This document shows, one piece after another, positions 30,768 to 39,400 of a stretch of 40,172 bases of DNA. Within the stretch, counting starts at the first letter, position 1. Each line of letters begins with the position of its first letter. The DNA lies in the NCBI GenBank assembly GCA_934385225.1, contig CAKRPQ010000008.1:1-40172 (forward strand), read 5' to 3'. The notes under the pieces were generated by a model that saw only the letters and a program-made list of their open reading frames with translations, was not told the origin of the DNA and ran no database searches. Position numbers and translations under genes: made by a program. This DNA is from an uncultured Eubacteriales bacterium (GTDB lineage: Bacteria > Bacillota > Clostridia > Oscillospirales > CAG-272).

Positions 30768-32666
30768 ATGATTAAAAACGTTGAAGAACTTAACGCTGCC
30801 GCAGAAAAACTGAAAAGCACCGTTGCTATGCGCGAGGGCAGTACGGAACACGAGGGTAAGATCCGTAAGCACGTTCTCATTTGCGGAGGTACGGGCTGTA
30901 CTTCTTCGGGCAGCCATAAAATAAGAGAGGTTCTTGAAGCAGAACTTGCCGAAAAGGGAATTTCCGATGAAATAAAGGTCGTTACGACAGGTTGTTTCGG
31001 TCTTTGCGCACTCGGACCGATCGTTATCGTGTACCCCGAGGGAACATTTTACAGCAGAGTTGCTCCCGAAAATATGAAAGAAATCGTTGAGAGCCACCTT
31101 ATCGGCGGCGTTCCGGTTGCATCTCTCGAATATAAGGAGAAGGTCGGCGACCACCATATGGTAAACTCGCTTAACGATATGACCTTCTATAAGAAGCAGC
31201 ACCGCGTGGCACTGCATAACTGCGGCGTTATCGACCCCGAAAATATTGATGACTATATTGCGAGAGACGGTTATAAGGCTCTTGCAAAGGTTCTCACTTC
31301 CATGAGCCGTGAAGAAGTTGTCGATACGATGCTCAAATCAGGACTTCGCGGAAGAGGCGGCGCGGGATTCCCGACAGGTCTCAAATGGAAATTCGCTATG
31401 GGTTCGACAGGCAAGAAGTATGTCTGTTGTAACGCCGACGAGGGCGATCCGGGTGCATTCATGGACCGTTCCGTTCTTGAAGGTGATCCGCACTCCGTTC
31501 TCGAAGCAATGGCGATTGCCGGATATGCTATCGGTTCCGACGAGGGTTACATATATGTACGTGCCGAGTACCCGATCGCAATTCACCGCCTCCAAGTCGC
31601 AATAGACCAGGCTCATAAAGAGGGACTTCTCGGTAAGAACATTTTCGGAACGGGCTTTGATTTCGATATTACGCTTCGTTTTGGTGCGGGCGCGTTTGTC
31701 TGCGGTGAGGAAACGGCTCTTATGACTTCTATCGAAGGTAAGCGCGGCGAGCCTCGTCCCCGTCCTCCGTTCCCCGCAGTAAAAGGTCTGTTCGATAGAC
31801 CGACAATCCTTAATAACGTAGAGACATATGCAAATATCTGTCAGATAATCCTTAACGGCGCAGACTGGTTTGCTTCAATGGGAACAGAAAAGTCCAAGGG
31901 TACAAAGGTATTCGCTCTCGGCGGTAAGATCGTAAATACGGGTCTTGTCGAAGTTCCTATGGGAACCACGCTCCGTGAAGTTATCGAGGAGATCGGCGGC
32001 GGTATTCCGAACGGTAAGAAGTTCAAGGCGGCTCAGACGGGCGGTCCGTCGGGCGGTTGTATCCCCGCACACCTTATCGATACTCCTATCGATTACGATA
32101 ACCTTATTTCTATCGGTTCTATGATGGGTTCCGGCGGACTTATCGTTATGGACGAGGATAACTGTATGGTTGATATCGCTAAATTCTTCCTTGAATTTAC
32201 GGTTGACGAGTCCTGCGGTAAATGTACACCTTGCCGTGTAGGTACGAGAAGACTTCTCGAAATACTCAACAAGATTATTGAGGGCAGAGGAGAGCTTGAA
32301 GACCTTGATCGTATGGAAGAACTTTGCGACTATATCAAGTCCGCATCGCTCTGCGGTCTCGGACAGACGGCACCTAACCCCGTTATTTCCACACTCCGTT
32401 ATTTCAGAGACGAGTATATCGCTCATATCGTTGACAAGAAATGTCCCGCGGGCGTATGTAAGAAGCTCGTTAAATACGAAATTGACAAAGATAAATGTAT
32501 CGGCTGCGGCAAATGTGCAAGAAATTGCCCCGTTGACGCGATTTCCAAGACGGATTATGTTGCAGAAGGTCATAAACTCCCGTCTCTTGCCATTGACACA
32601 ACAAAATGCGTTAAGTGCGGTGCTTGTATAAGCGGCTGTAAGTTCGGCGCAATTTCCAAACACTGA
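30768..32666 (+). CDS. hydB: NuoF-like flavin subunit of NAD(P)-linked [FeFe] hydrogenase
   Basis: A 632-residue subunit in four parts. An N-terminal thioredoxin-like [2Fe-2S] domain has C39, C44, C76 and C80. The NuoF core binds FMN and NAD(H): GRGGAGFPTG (195-204), CCNADEGDPGAFMDR and GAGAFVCGEETALM. An SLBB/Fe-S region follows with ESCGKCTPCRVGTRR. A C-terminal 2[4Fe-4S] ferredoxin domain shows CIGCGKCARNCP and CVKCGACISGC. This is the HydB/HndC architecture, and the site of pyridine nucleotide oxidation and probable bifurcation. GGGAGG precedes the ATG. Whether NADH or NADPH is used cannot be read safely from sequence. Confidence 0.94.
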   Translation: MIKNVEELNAAAEKLKSTVAMREGSTEHEGKIRKHVLICGGTGCTSSGSHKIREVLEAELAEKGISDEIKVVTTGCFGLCALGPIVIVYPEGTFYSRVAPENMKEIVESHLIGGVPVASLEYKEKVGDHHMVNSLNDMTFYKKQHRVALHNCGVIDPENIDDYIARDGYKALAKVLTSMSREEVVDTMLKSGLRGRGGAGFPTGLKWKFAMGSTGKKYVCCNADEGDPGAFMDRSVLEGDPHSVLEAMAIAGYAIGSDEGYIYVRAEYPIAIHRLQVAIDQAHKEGLLGKNIFGTGFDFDITLRFGAGAFVCGEETALMTSIEGKRGEPRPRPPFPAVKGLFDRPTILNNVETYANICQIILNGADWFASMGTEKSKGTKVFALGGKIVNTGLVEVPMGTTLREVIEEIGGGIPNGKKFKAAQTGGPSGGCIPAHLIDTPIDYDNLISIGSMMGSGGLIVMDEDNCMVDIAKFFLEFTVDESCGKCTPCRVGTRRLLEILNKIIEGRGELEDLDRMEELCDYIKSASLCGLGQTAPNPVISTLRYFRDEYIAHIVDKKCPAGVCKKLVKYEIDKDKCIGCGKCARNCPVDAISKTDYVAEGHKLPSLAIDTTKCVKCGACISGCKFGAISKH

Positions 32667-32686
32667 GAAAGGAGATTTGTGAACTA

Positions 32687-34435
32687 ATGGAAACAGTAAA
32701 TGTTAATATAAACGGCGTCGATTATGCCGTAAAGAAGGGTTCGACCGTTCTTGAAGCGGCTAAATCCGCAAATATTGATATCCCCACGCTTTGCTATCTC
32801 AAAGATATAAATGAAATAGGCGCCTGTCGTCTTTGCCTCGTTGAGGTATCCGAGGGCGGTAAGCCTTTCAGAATGGTTACGGCGTGCGTATATCCCGTAA
32901 CAGACGGAATGGTTGTTAAGACCAATACTCCGAAAATAATCAAATCGAGAAGACTTAACCTTGAACTCATTCTCTCAAATCACGAGAAGAAATGCCTTTC
33001 CTGCATACGCAGCACGAACTGCGAACTTCAAAAGCTCTGCCGCGATTATAAGGTAGAGGAAAGCCACTTCACGGGTGCCGTAAATAAGTATCCGGTCGAT
33101 CATTCTTCCGCTGCCATCGTTCGAGACAATAATAAATGTATTCTTTGCCGCCGCTGCGTAGGTGCGTGCAAGACAATGCAGGGCATCGGTGTTATCGGCG
33201 CGAATGACAGAGGCTTTGATACACATATCGGTTGTGCTTTTGAGCAGGATCTCACAAGTACCTCCTGCGTAAACTGCGGACAGTGTATCGTTGCTTGTCC
33301 CGTAGGCGCACTTTATGAGAGAGATGATACTGCTAAGGTGTTTGAGGCTCTCGCAGACCCGAATAAGCACGTTGTTATCTGCACGGCACCCTCGGTAAGA
33401 GCTACTATCGGTGAGTGCTTCGGCTACGAACCCGGTACGGACGTTGAGGGCAAGATGGTTGCCGCTCTTAAACGCCTCGGCTTTGACGGTGTATTTGATA
33501 TGAATATGACCGCCGACCTTACAATTATGGAAGAAGCTACCGAGTTCCTCGGCAGACTCAAAAACGGCGGTAAGCTCCCGCTTATTACTTCCTGCTCGCC
33601 AGGGTGGGTCAAGTATTGCGAGCATTATTTCCCCGAATTTACGGACAACCTCTCTACCTGCAAGTCTCCCCAGCAGATGTTCGGTGCGGTCGTTAAGACG
33701 TACTACGCACAAAAGATGGGTATTGACCCGAAGAACATATTTATGGTATCATCCATTCCTTGTACCGCGAAGAAGTTCGAGGTCGGACGCGACGGTCAGA
33801 ATGCGGCAGGCGTTCCCGATGTCGATGTTGCTATCACAACGAGAGAGCTCGGCAGAATGATCGAAACCGCAGGCATCGACTTCAAGAACCTTGATGACGA
33901 GAAGTTTGACGCACCGTTCGGAATCGGTTCCGGCGCAGGCGCAATATTCGGTGCAACAGGCGGTGTTATGGAGGCTGCTCTCCGTACAGCTGCCGAAGTT
34001 GTCGAAAAGAAACCGCTTGAAAAGCTTGAATTTGATGAAGTCAGAGGAATCGCGGGCGTTAAGTTTGCCACATACAAGCTCGGTGACGTTGAACTCAATG
34101 TTGCAGTAGCTTCGGGAACAAAGAACGCGAAAGAACTTCTTGAAAAGATCGAAAAAGGCGAGGTCAACGTTCAGTTCGTTGAGATCATGGCGTGTCCCGG
34201 CGGTTGCGTAAACGGCGGCGGTCAGCCTACACAGCCTGCATCTGTTCGCAACAGCGTAAATCTCCGTGAAAAGAGAGCGGCAGTTCTTTACAACGCCGAT
34301 AGTAACATTCTTGAATACAGAAAGTCTCATGATAACCCGATCGTAAAGACTCTGTATGATGAATTCTTCGGTGAACCGAACAGCGAAAAGGCGCATGAAA
34401 TACTTCATACGCACTATGTAAAGCGCGGACTTTAA
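32687..34435 (+). CDS. hydA: [FeFe] hydrogenase catalytic subunit
   Basis: A 582-residue catalytic subunit that produces or oxidises H2 at the H-cluster. N-terminal clusters: [2Fe-2S] (C36, C47, C50, C67), a His-Cys3 [4Fe-4S] (H99, C103, C106, C112) and two [4Fe-4S] sites (C151/C154/C157 with C204; C194/C197/C200 with C161). H-cluster motifs: TSCSPGW (C303, S304), IPCTAKKFE (C359) and EIMACPGGCVNGGGQP (C503, C507). The first motif differs from the textbook TSCCPxW by having serine second. No C-terminal extra ferredoxin domain is present. AAAGGAG precedes the ATG. The maturases HydE, HydF and HydG are not in this window. Two terminators follow. Confidence 0.95.
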   Translation: METVNVNINGVDYAVKKGSTVLEAAKSANIDIPTLCYLKDINEIGACRLCLVEVSEGGKPFRMVTACVYPVTDGMVVKTNTPKIIKSRRLNLELILSNHEKKCLSCIRSTNCELQKLCRDYKVEESHFTGAVNKYPVDHSSAAIVRDNNKCILCRRCVGACKTMQGIGVIGANDRGFDTHIGCAFEQDLTSTSCVNCGQCIVACPVGALYERDDTAKVFEALADPNKHVVICTAPSVRATIGECFGYEPGTDVEGKMVAALKRLGFDGVFDMNMTADLTIMEEATEFLGRLKNGGKLPLITSCSPGWVKYCEHYFPEFTDNLSTCKSPQQMFGAVVKTYYAQKMGIDPKNIFMVSSIPCTAKKFEVGRDGQNAAGVPDVDVAITTRELGRMIETAGIDFKNLDDEKFDAPFGIGSGAGAIFGATGGVMEAALRTAAEVVEKKPLEKLEFDEVRGIAGVKFATYKLGDVELNVAVASGTKNAKELLEKIEKGEVNVQFVEIMACPGGCVNGGGQPTQPASVRNSVNLREKRAAVLYNADSNILEYRKSHDNPIVKTLYDEFFGEPNSEKAHEILHTHYVKRGL

Positions 34436-34446
34436 TTCACAATAAA

Positions 34447-34484
34447 AAACACGGATTTCCCGAAAGGGACGTCCGTGTTTGCTT
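34447..34484 (+). terminator. intrinsic terminator after hydA (first)
   Basis: Stem AAACACGGA (34447-34455) / TCCGTGTTT (34472-34480) with an inner TCCC/GGGA helix and a GAAA tetraloop, followed by GCTTTT. Confidence 0.75.
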
Positions 34485-34492
34485 TTACTAAC

Positions 34493-34524
34493 GAAAACAC
34501 CCGACAGGCGGGTGTTTTCTTATT
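34493..34524. terminator. second terminator, between convergent hydA and aminotransferase
   Basis: An 11-bp stem GAAAACACCCG (34493-34503) / CGGGTGTTTTC (34509-34519) with loop ACAGG. T-rich sequence follows on the plus strand and GTTTTCGTT on the minus strand, so it may serve both directions. Confidence 0.75.
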
Positions 34525-34541
34525 GTTTTTGGTTGCGTGAT

Positions 34542-35708
34542 TTATAATTTTTTGATGAAAGTCTCAATTCTTTCGAGTGCGGCGTCTATGTGCTTTATCG
34601 AGTAAGCATAAGAAATTCTCGCGAATCCCTCGCCTGTCTCGCCGAAAGCCGTTCCGGGAACTATCGCGCATCTTGTCTCGCGCAGAAGTCTTTCGCAGAA
34701 TTCGTCACTTGAAAGCCCGAATTTTCCTATGTTCGGGTAGGCGTAGAATGCGCCCTCGGGTTCAAAACATTCAAGTCCTATTCTTGCAAAGCCTTTTGTA
34801 ATGTATCTTCTGCGGCGGTTGTATTCTTCCTTCATCATTTCAATGTCGCCGTCGCCGTTTTTTACCGCTTCAACCGCTGCAAACTGGCTCGTTGTCGGCG
34901 CACACATGATCACAAACTGGTGAACTTTGAGCATCTGCTTCGCAATCGGTTCGGGGGCGGCAATGTAGCCGAGACGCCAGCCCGTCATTGCATAGCTTTT
35001 TGAAAATCCGCTTGCGATTATAGTTCTCTCCGCCATATCGGGAAGAGAAGCGATCGACGTGTGGCACACACCGTATGTAAGCTCCGAGTAGATCTCGTCC
35101 GAGAGAATGACAATGTCAGTTCCGCGTATTACGTCCGCGATTTTTTCGAGATCCTCTTTTGTCATGATCGCACCCGTCGGATTGTTCGGGTACGCAAGCA
35201 CGAGCATTTTTGTCTTGGGCGTTATAGCTTTTTTAAGTTGCTCTGCCGTCAGTTTGAACTTGTTTTCGAGTTTTGTTTCGACGATGACGGGAACACCGCC
35301 CGCGAGCCTTACGCAAGGCTCGTAACAGACAAAGCACGGCGTCGGTATTATCACCTCGTCACCGGGTTCTATGCAGGAGCGAACTGCAAGGTCAATCGCC
35401 TCGGAGCCGCCGACGGTGACGACAATTTCCTTCTCGCCGTCATATTTAAGACCGAATCTGCGGTCAAGGTATTTTGCAAGTTCCTGCCTGAGTTCAAGAA
35501 GACCTGCGTTTGATGTGTAATAAGTTTTTCCGTTTTGCAGACTTTCGATGCCTGCTTCTCTTATATGCCACGGAGTTATGAAATCCGGTTGTCCCACTGT
35601 CAGTGCGACAACGTCGTCCATACCCGTTATCATGTCGAAGAATTTGCGTATTCCCGACGGTTTCATTTCTTTGACGGTACCCGACAGTACCTTAGAATAG
35701 TCGAACAT
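34542..35708 (-). CDS. PLP-dependent aminotransferase, class I/II
   Basis: A 388-residue fold-type I aminotransferase: LTVGQPDFITP near the N-terminus, LAYPNNPTGAIM, ILSDEIYSELTYG and the PLP lysine in SGFSKSYAMTGWRLGY. The motifs resemble aspartate/PatA-type aminotransferases of Bacillota, but the substrate is not certain. It follows an Lrp/AsnC regulator gene by 3 nt, and that pairing is common for amino acid aminotransferases, so the regulator probably senses a related amino acid. AGAGGA lies about 12 nt before the ATG at 35708. It is the last gene of a three-gene operon. It differs clearly from the aromatic operon aminotransferase (12984-14189). Confidence 0.92.
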   Translation of the reverse strand: MFDYSKVLSGTVKEMKPSGIRKFFDMITGMDDVVALTVGQPDFITPWHIREAGIESLQNGKTYYTSNAGLLELRQELAKYLDRRFGLKYDGEKEIVVTVGGSEAIDLAVRSCIEPGDEVIIPTPCFVCYEPCVRLAGGVPVIVETKLENKFKLTAEQLKKAITPKTKMLVLAYPNNPTGAIMTKEDLEKIADVIRGTDIVILSDEIYSELTYGVCHTSIASLPDMAERTIIASGFSKSYAMTGWRLGYIAAPEPIAKQMLKVHQFVIMCAPTTSQFAAVEAVKNGDGDIEMMKEEYNRRRRYITKGFARIGLECFEPEGAFYAYPNIGKFGLSSDEFCERLLRETRCAIVPGTAFGETGEGFARISYAYSIKHIDAALERIETFIKKL

Positions 35709-35711
35709 ATA

Positions 35712-36185
35712 TCAGATTTCCTCTCTGCCGTCTGCGTTCGGCACTCTGTATTCGACGCCCTTGTCCTTGTATTTACGGAGAACAAAATGTGTGGAGCAGG
35801 ACATTACGTCTTCGAGTGTTGACAGCTTGTGTGTTACAAAATAAGCGACTTCGCGCAGTGTTTTCCCCTCAATGAGAACCGAAAGGTCGAAAACGCCCGA
35901 CATCAGATAAACGCTTTGCACTTCGGGGTATTGGCTGATTGTTCTTGCTACTTTGTCAAAGCCGAAATCGTGCTTCGGCGTGATTTTTACTTCTATAAAT
36001 GCGCTCACATATTCGCGATCTGTCTTGTCCCAGTCTATAAGAGCCTTGTAACCGAGGATCACGCCGTCTTTTTCGTAATTTTTTATTGTCGAACGAATTT
36101 CGTTTTCGTCTCTGTCACACATAGCGGCAAGCTGTTCTACCGTGTATGTTGCGTTTTCTTCAAGAAGATTCAGAATTTTGTCCAT
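35712..36185 (-). CDS. Lrp/AsnC family transcriptional regulator
   Basis: A 157-residue regulator with an N-terminal winged helix-turn-helix (about 1-60: YTVEQLAAMCDRDENEIRSTIKNYEKDGVILGYKALID) and a C-terminal RAM/ACT-like ligand domain (about 65-145: VSAFIEVKITP, VQSVYLMSGVFDLSVLIEG, LEDVMSCSTHFVLRKYK). These proteins form dimers to octamers and sense amino acids. GAGAGG precedes the ATG. It sits 16 nt after the MutS-like gene and 3 nt before the aminotransferase, which is the likely target along with its own operon. The ligand is unknown. Confidence 0.94.
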   Translation of the reverse strand: MDKILNLLEENATYTVEQLAAMCDRDENEIRSTIKNYEKDGVILGYKALIDWDKTDREYVSAFIEVKITPKHDFGFDKVARTISQYPEVQSVYLMSGVFDLSVLIEGKTLREVAYFVTHKLSTLEDVMSCSTHFVLRKYKDKGVEYRVPNADGREEI

Positions 36186-36201
36186 TTTTATAAACCTCTC
36201 T

Positions 36202-37803
36202 TTATTTTAGATTTTTAACTATATTATCGTAGGTGAGACCGTATTTTTCGGCGATGTCTCTCGCGTAGCTTTTTCCGTCTGGCTTTGCGCGTCTGATCTT
36301 GAATGAACGCTTTCCTTCTTCTATGTCCGCGACGAGAGTGTCGATCTTTCCGCTGCCCTCTTTTTCTATCTTTTCGTTTATGCCGTCGATCTCGGCGGCA
36401 AGCTCATGCAGATGCGTCGAAAACAGGCAACGGCAACCGAATCTCGCAAGCCCCGCAAGCACCTCCGCGGCGATGTATGACGCCTCGTAAGAACCCGTTG
36501 ACGAAAGCGACTCGTCGAGAAGAACAAGACTTTTGTCCGTAATGTTTTCGAATATGTTTGTAAGGCGCGCACATTCCTCTCCGAGACGTCCTTTGTCGAT
36601 AGTGTCCTCAGAACCCGTGGGGAAATGTGTAAATATTGCGTCGGCGGGACTTATCTCCGCACTTTTGGCGGGAACGAACATTCCGAGTTGAAGCATTGCC
36701 TGCGCAAGACCGATCGCACAGGTTATGACGCTTTTTCCTCCGCGGTTTGGCCCTGTCAGAACGTATATCGAAACATTTTCGTCGAATGAAATATCGTTCG
36801 GAACGACTTCATCGTCGATTTTAAGCGCTACGCACGGGTTGTAGAGATCTTTGGCGATGAATTTCTTTTCATTTGCGGGTGCAACCGTCGGCTCGCAGAG
36901 AACACAGCCTTTTTCTTCGAGCATGCGCATCATTTTTGCCGCTTTTCCGATAAATTCTATTTCGGGGCTGAGATTGAGAAGAAAATCCGTGTTTTCGAGA
37001 ACGTATGTCTGCACGATCTTCTTCCACGAACGGAGCGATGATTTGTAAACATCGTTTATCGCCGAATTGAAAGCAAGCGTGAGTGCCGTTTTCTGATTTT
37101 CCGTCTGTTTTTTGCCGAACGGAACAAGACTTGCAATGCAGGTGTATCCGTCGTTCTTCGAACCGATGTGAAGTATCTTGTCAAGAACGTCGCCCGAACG
37201 GAACTTTTCGGGATTTATCGAAAGAACTCCCGCTTCTGTCGCTCGGAGCTGGGCGTCAAGGTTTACGCCTATTGTCACCGATTTTATTTCTCTGACTCTG
37301 TTTGTAAGTTCGTTCAGTTTTGTGTTTAGCTCTCGGTAGTAGTCGTTCTCCGAAAGCTCTTTTATTCTGTCCGCGAGCGTTTTGAACGCTTCACTTTTCA
37401 GATTGTCCCTTATCGTAGCGAGACTGTGCGAGAGCATATCTATGCAGGAAATATAAAGCTCTATTTCCGTAATGCACATAAGATAGTCCTCGGTATTTCC
37501 GCTGTCGGCTTCAAGGCGGCGAAGTTCGCTTATATCGCCGAGAATGGGCATTATGCGGTCAAGCATTCTTCCGAGTTCGGGAAAGTTCATCATATCGCGG
37601 AACATATCGCGGCGGTATTTCATAACATCTGCCGACATGGTGAAGAAATCGCAAAGGTCGCGTCCTTTTGTGTCAAGGAATTCGAGCATACCGAGCTGTT
37701 CAAGCTCGTACATACTTATGTTAGGGACGTTTTTCCCCGCGTAATGCTCCGCTTCCGATTCCGCGCTCGGATACAGAAGGCTGAAATTCGTTAAATCACG
37801 CAT
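36202..37803 (-). CDS. MutS-related ATPase lacking the mismatch-recognition domain
   Basis: A 533-residue protein with the MutS core (lever/clamp-like helical region, about 30-330) and the C-terminal ABC-type ATPase: Walker A GPNRGGKS (351-358), Walker B LVLLDE (426-431) followed by SLSSTGSYEAS, and the FSTHLHELA switch histidine. It has no N-terminal mismatch-binding domain and no C-terminal Smr nuclease, so it is neither canonical MutS nor MutS2. Its job is unclear; branched or damaged DNA binding would be a reasonable guess. I start at the ATG at 37803 (GGAG upstream). Upstream ATG codons lie at or before the predicted transcription start. It heads an operon with the Lrp regulator and an aminotransferase. 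Confidence 0.85.
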   Translation of the reverse strand: MRDLTNFSLLYPSAESEAEHYAGKNVPNISMYELEQLGMLEFLDTKGRDLCDFFTMSADVMKYRRDMFRDMMNFPELGRMLDRIMPILGDISELRRLEADSGNTEDYLMCITEIELYISCIDMLSHSLATIRDNLKSEAFKTLADRIKELSENDYYRELNTKLNELTNRVREIKSVTIGVNLDAQLRATEAGVLSINPEKFRSGDVLDKILHIGSKNDGYTCIASLVPFGKKQTENQKTALTLAFNSAINDVYKSSLRSWKKIVQTYVLENTDFLLNLSPEIEFIGKAAKMMRMLEEKGCVLCEPTVAPANEKKFIAKDLYNPCVALKIDDEVVPNDISFDENVSIYVLTGPNRGGKSVITCAIGLAQAMLQLGMFVPAKSAEISPADAIFTHFPTGSEDTIDKGRLGEECARLTNIFENITDKSLVLLDESLSSTGSYEASYIAAEVLAGLARFGCRCLFSTHLHELAAEIDGINEKIEKEGSGKIDTLVADIEEGKRSFKIRRAKPDGKSYARDIAEKYGLTYDNIVKNLK

Positions 37804-37837
37804 TGTAAACAATACTCCATTATAAAAATACATTATC

Positions 37838-37866
37838 ATTATATCACGTTTTTTTGTTATTTGCAA
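37838..37866 (-). promoter_or_regulatory. promoter of the MutS-like/Lrp/aminotransferase operon
   Basis: Minus-strand TTGCAA (37866-37861), 17 nt spacer, TATAAT (37843-37838) with an extended TG. The leader before the ATG at 37803 is about 28 nt. Confidence 0.75.
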
Positions 37867-37914
37867 TGTTTTTCGAAAAAAGATTGTATTTGTGTCCGTA
37901 ATTCAAAAAAAATC

Positions 37915-37943
37915 TTGAAAAAATACGCGGGATATGATAAAGT
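37915..37943 (+). promoter_or_regulatory. probable promoter of the hexuronate operon
   Basis: TTGAAA (37915-37920), 17 nt spacer, TAAAGT (37938-37943) with an extended TG; a TATACT at 37943-37948 is an alternative -10. The -10 is weaker than others in the window, which would fit an activated or repressed catabolic operon. Confidence 0.45.
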
Positions 37944-37972
37944 ATACTCAAACATATAAAGGAGACTGAAAA

Positions 37973-39394
37973 ATGAAAAAATTCATGGACGAAAATTTTT
38001 TGCTTGACAGCAAAATTGCCGAAGCTCTTTATCATAACTATGCGTCAAAGCTGCCGATAATCGACTATCATTGCCACCTTCCCGTCAAAGAGATAGCGGA
38101 GGACGTCCGCTATTCAAACATAACCGAACTCTGGCTTGCCGCGGACCATTATAAATGGCGCGCGATGCGTTCGTGCGGTGTTGCCGAGAAATATATAACG
38201 GGCGATGCCTCCGACTATGAGAAGTTCCGTGAGTATTGCAAAATAATGCCGAACCTTATCGGAAACCCCGTTTACCATTGGAGTCATCTTGAACTTCGCC
38301 GTTATTTTGACTGCGACCTTATAATAAACGAGAAAAACTGTGACGAAATCTGGAATCTGACCGCCGAGCGCCTTGCCGCGGCGGATATGAGCGCGAGAAA
38401 TCTCATTTCAAAGAGCAATGTCGTTCTCCTCTGCACAACGGACGATCCCGCCGATTCACTCGAATATCATAAGGCGATAGCGGAGGATAAATCCTTCTCT
38501 GTAAAAGTTCTTCCCGCGTTCAGACCCGATAATGCGATGAATATCGAAAGAACGGGTATTAAAGCGTATATCGAAAAGCTCGGGAAATCAAGCGGTGTTG
38601 AGATAAAGGATCTTAAAACGCTTGAAGAGGCGTTTCTTGTCTCGCTTGACCGTTTCGATGCGCACGGTTGCAGGACAGCGGACCACGGAATGGACGATTA
38701 TGTTATGTTCGAAAAGCCCGATGAATACCACGCGGACGAGATATTCAAGAAGGCACTTGCCTCGGACGGCGCGGACATTACCGAAACCGAGCTTGCCCTT
38801 TATAAGAGCGAGATGATGTACTTCTTCGGCAGAGAATATAAAAAGCGCGGATGGGTAATGCAGATACATTTCGGCGTCAGCAGAAACCCGAACACGGTAA
38901 AACTGAAAATGCTCGGCAGAGATACTGGATATGATACCATTCACGGCAAAAACTGCATAAGAGATCTTTCAAAGCTCCTTGACTTCTTAACGACCGAAAA
39001 TGTTCTTCCGAGAACTATCCTTTACTCCGTCAATCCCGCCGATAACGAGGCAATAGGCGCGCTCATAGGCAGCTTCCAGGATGGTGAAAACTATATCCCG
39101 TCGATAATGCAGGGAAGTGCGTGGTGGTTTAACGATAACATAAGCGGAATGCGCGCGCAGATGGCATCGCTTGCAAATCTCAGCTCTCTCGGTAACTTCC
39201 TCGGAATGCTCACCGACTCGCGTAGCTTCACTTCCTATCCGAGACACGAATATTTCCGCCGTATTCTCTGCGGACTTATCGGAAAGTGGGTCGAGGACGG
39301 TCTGTATCCCGCCGATATGGAGGAACTCGCGCAGCTCGTCTGCAACATCTGCTATAATAACGCGAAGAACTTCTTCGGGTTTGATCTTCACTGA
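37973..39394 (+). CDS. uxaC: glucuronate (uronate) isomerase
   Basis: Isomerises D-glucuronate to D-fructuronate, or D-galacturonate to D-tagaturonate, the first step of hexuronate catabolism. The 473-residue protein has the UxaC hallmarks: an N-terminal FMDENFLLDSKIAEALYHNYA, the metal-binding IDYHCHLPVKEIAEDV, LWLAADHYKWRAMRSCGV, QIHFGVSRNPN and the C-terminal GMLTDSRSFTSYPRHEYFRRILC. Length is normal. GGAG lies 8-9 nt before the ATG. Together with uxuA (39908 onward), it indicates growth on pectin- or glucuronan-derived uronic acids. Confidence 0.96.
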   Translation: MKKFMDENFLLDSKIAEALYHNYASKLPIIDYHCHLPVKEIAEDVRYSNITELWLAADHYKWRAMRSCGVAEKYITGDASDYEKFREYCKIMPNLIGNPVYHWSHLELRRYFDCDLIINEKNCDEIWNLTAERLAAADMSARNLISKSNVVLLCTTDDPADSLEYHKAIAEDKSFSVKVLPAFRPDNAMNIERTGIKAYIEKLGKSSGVEIKDLKTLEEAFLVSLDRFDAHGCRTADHGMDDYVMFEKPDEYHADEIFKKALASDGADITETELALYKSEMMYFFGREYKKRGWVMQIHFGVSRNPNTVKLKMLGRDTGYDTIHGKNCIRDLSKLLDFLTTENVLPRTILYSVNPADNEAIGALIGSFQDGENYIPSIMQGSAWWFNDNISGMRAQMASLANLSSLGNFLGMLTDSRSFTSYPRHEYFRRILCGLIGKWVEDGLYPADMEELAQLVCNICYNNAKNFFGFDLH

Positions 39395-39400
39395 TTCGGA

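Noticed and set aside
37804..37866. An extended start for the MutS-like protein.
   Set aside because: The extra start codons overlap or precede the predicted promoter -10 and transcription start.
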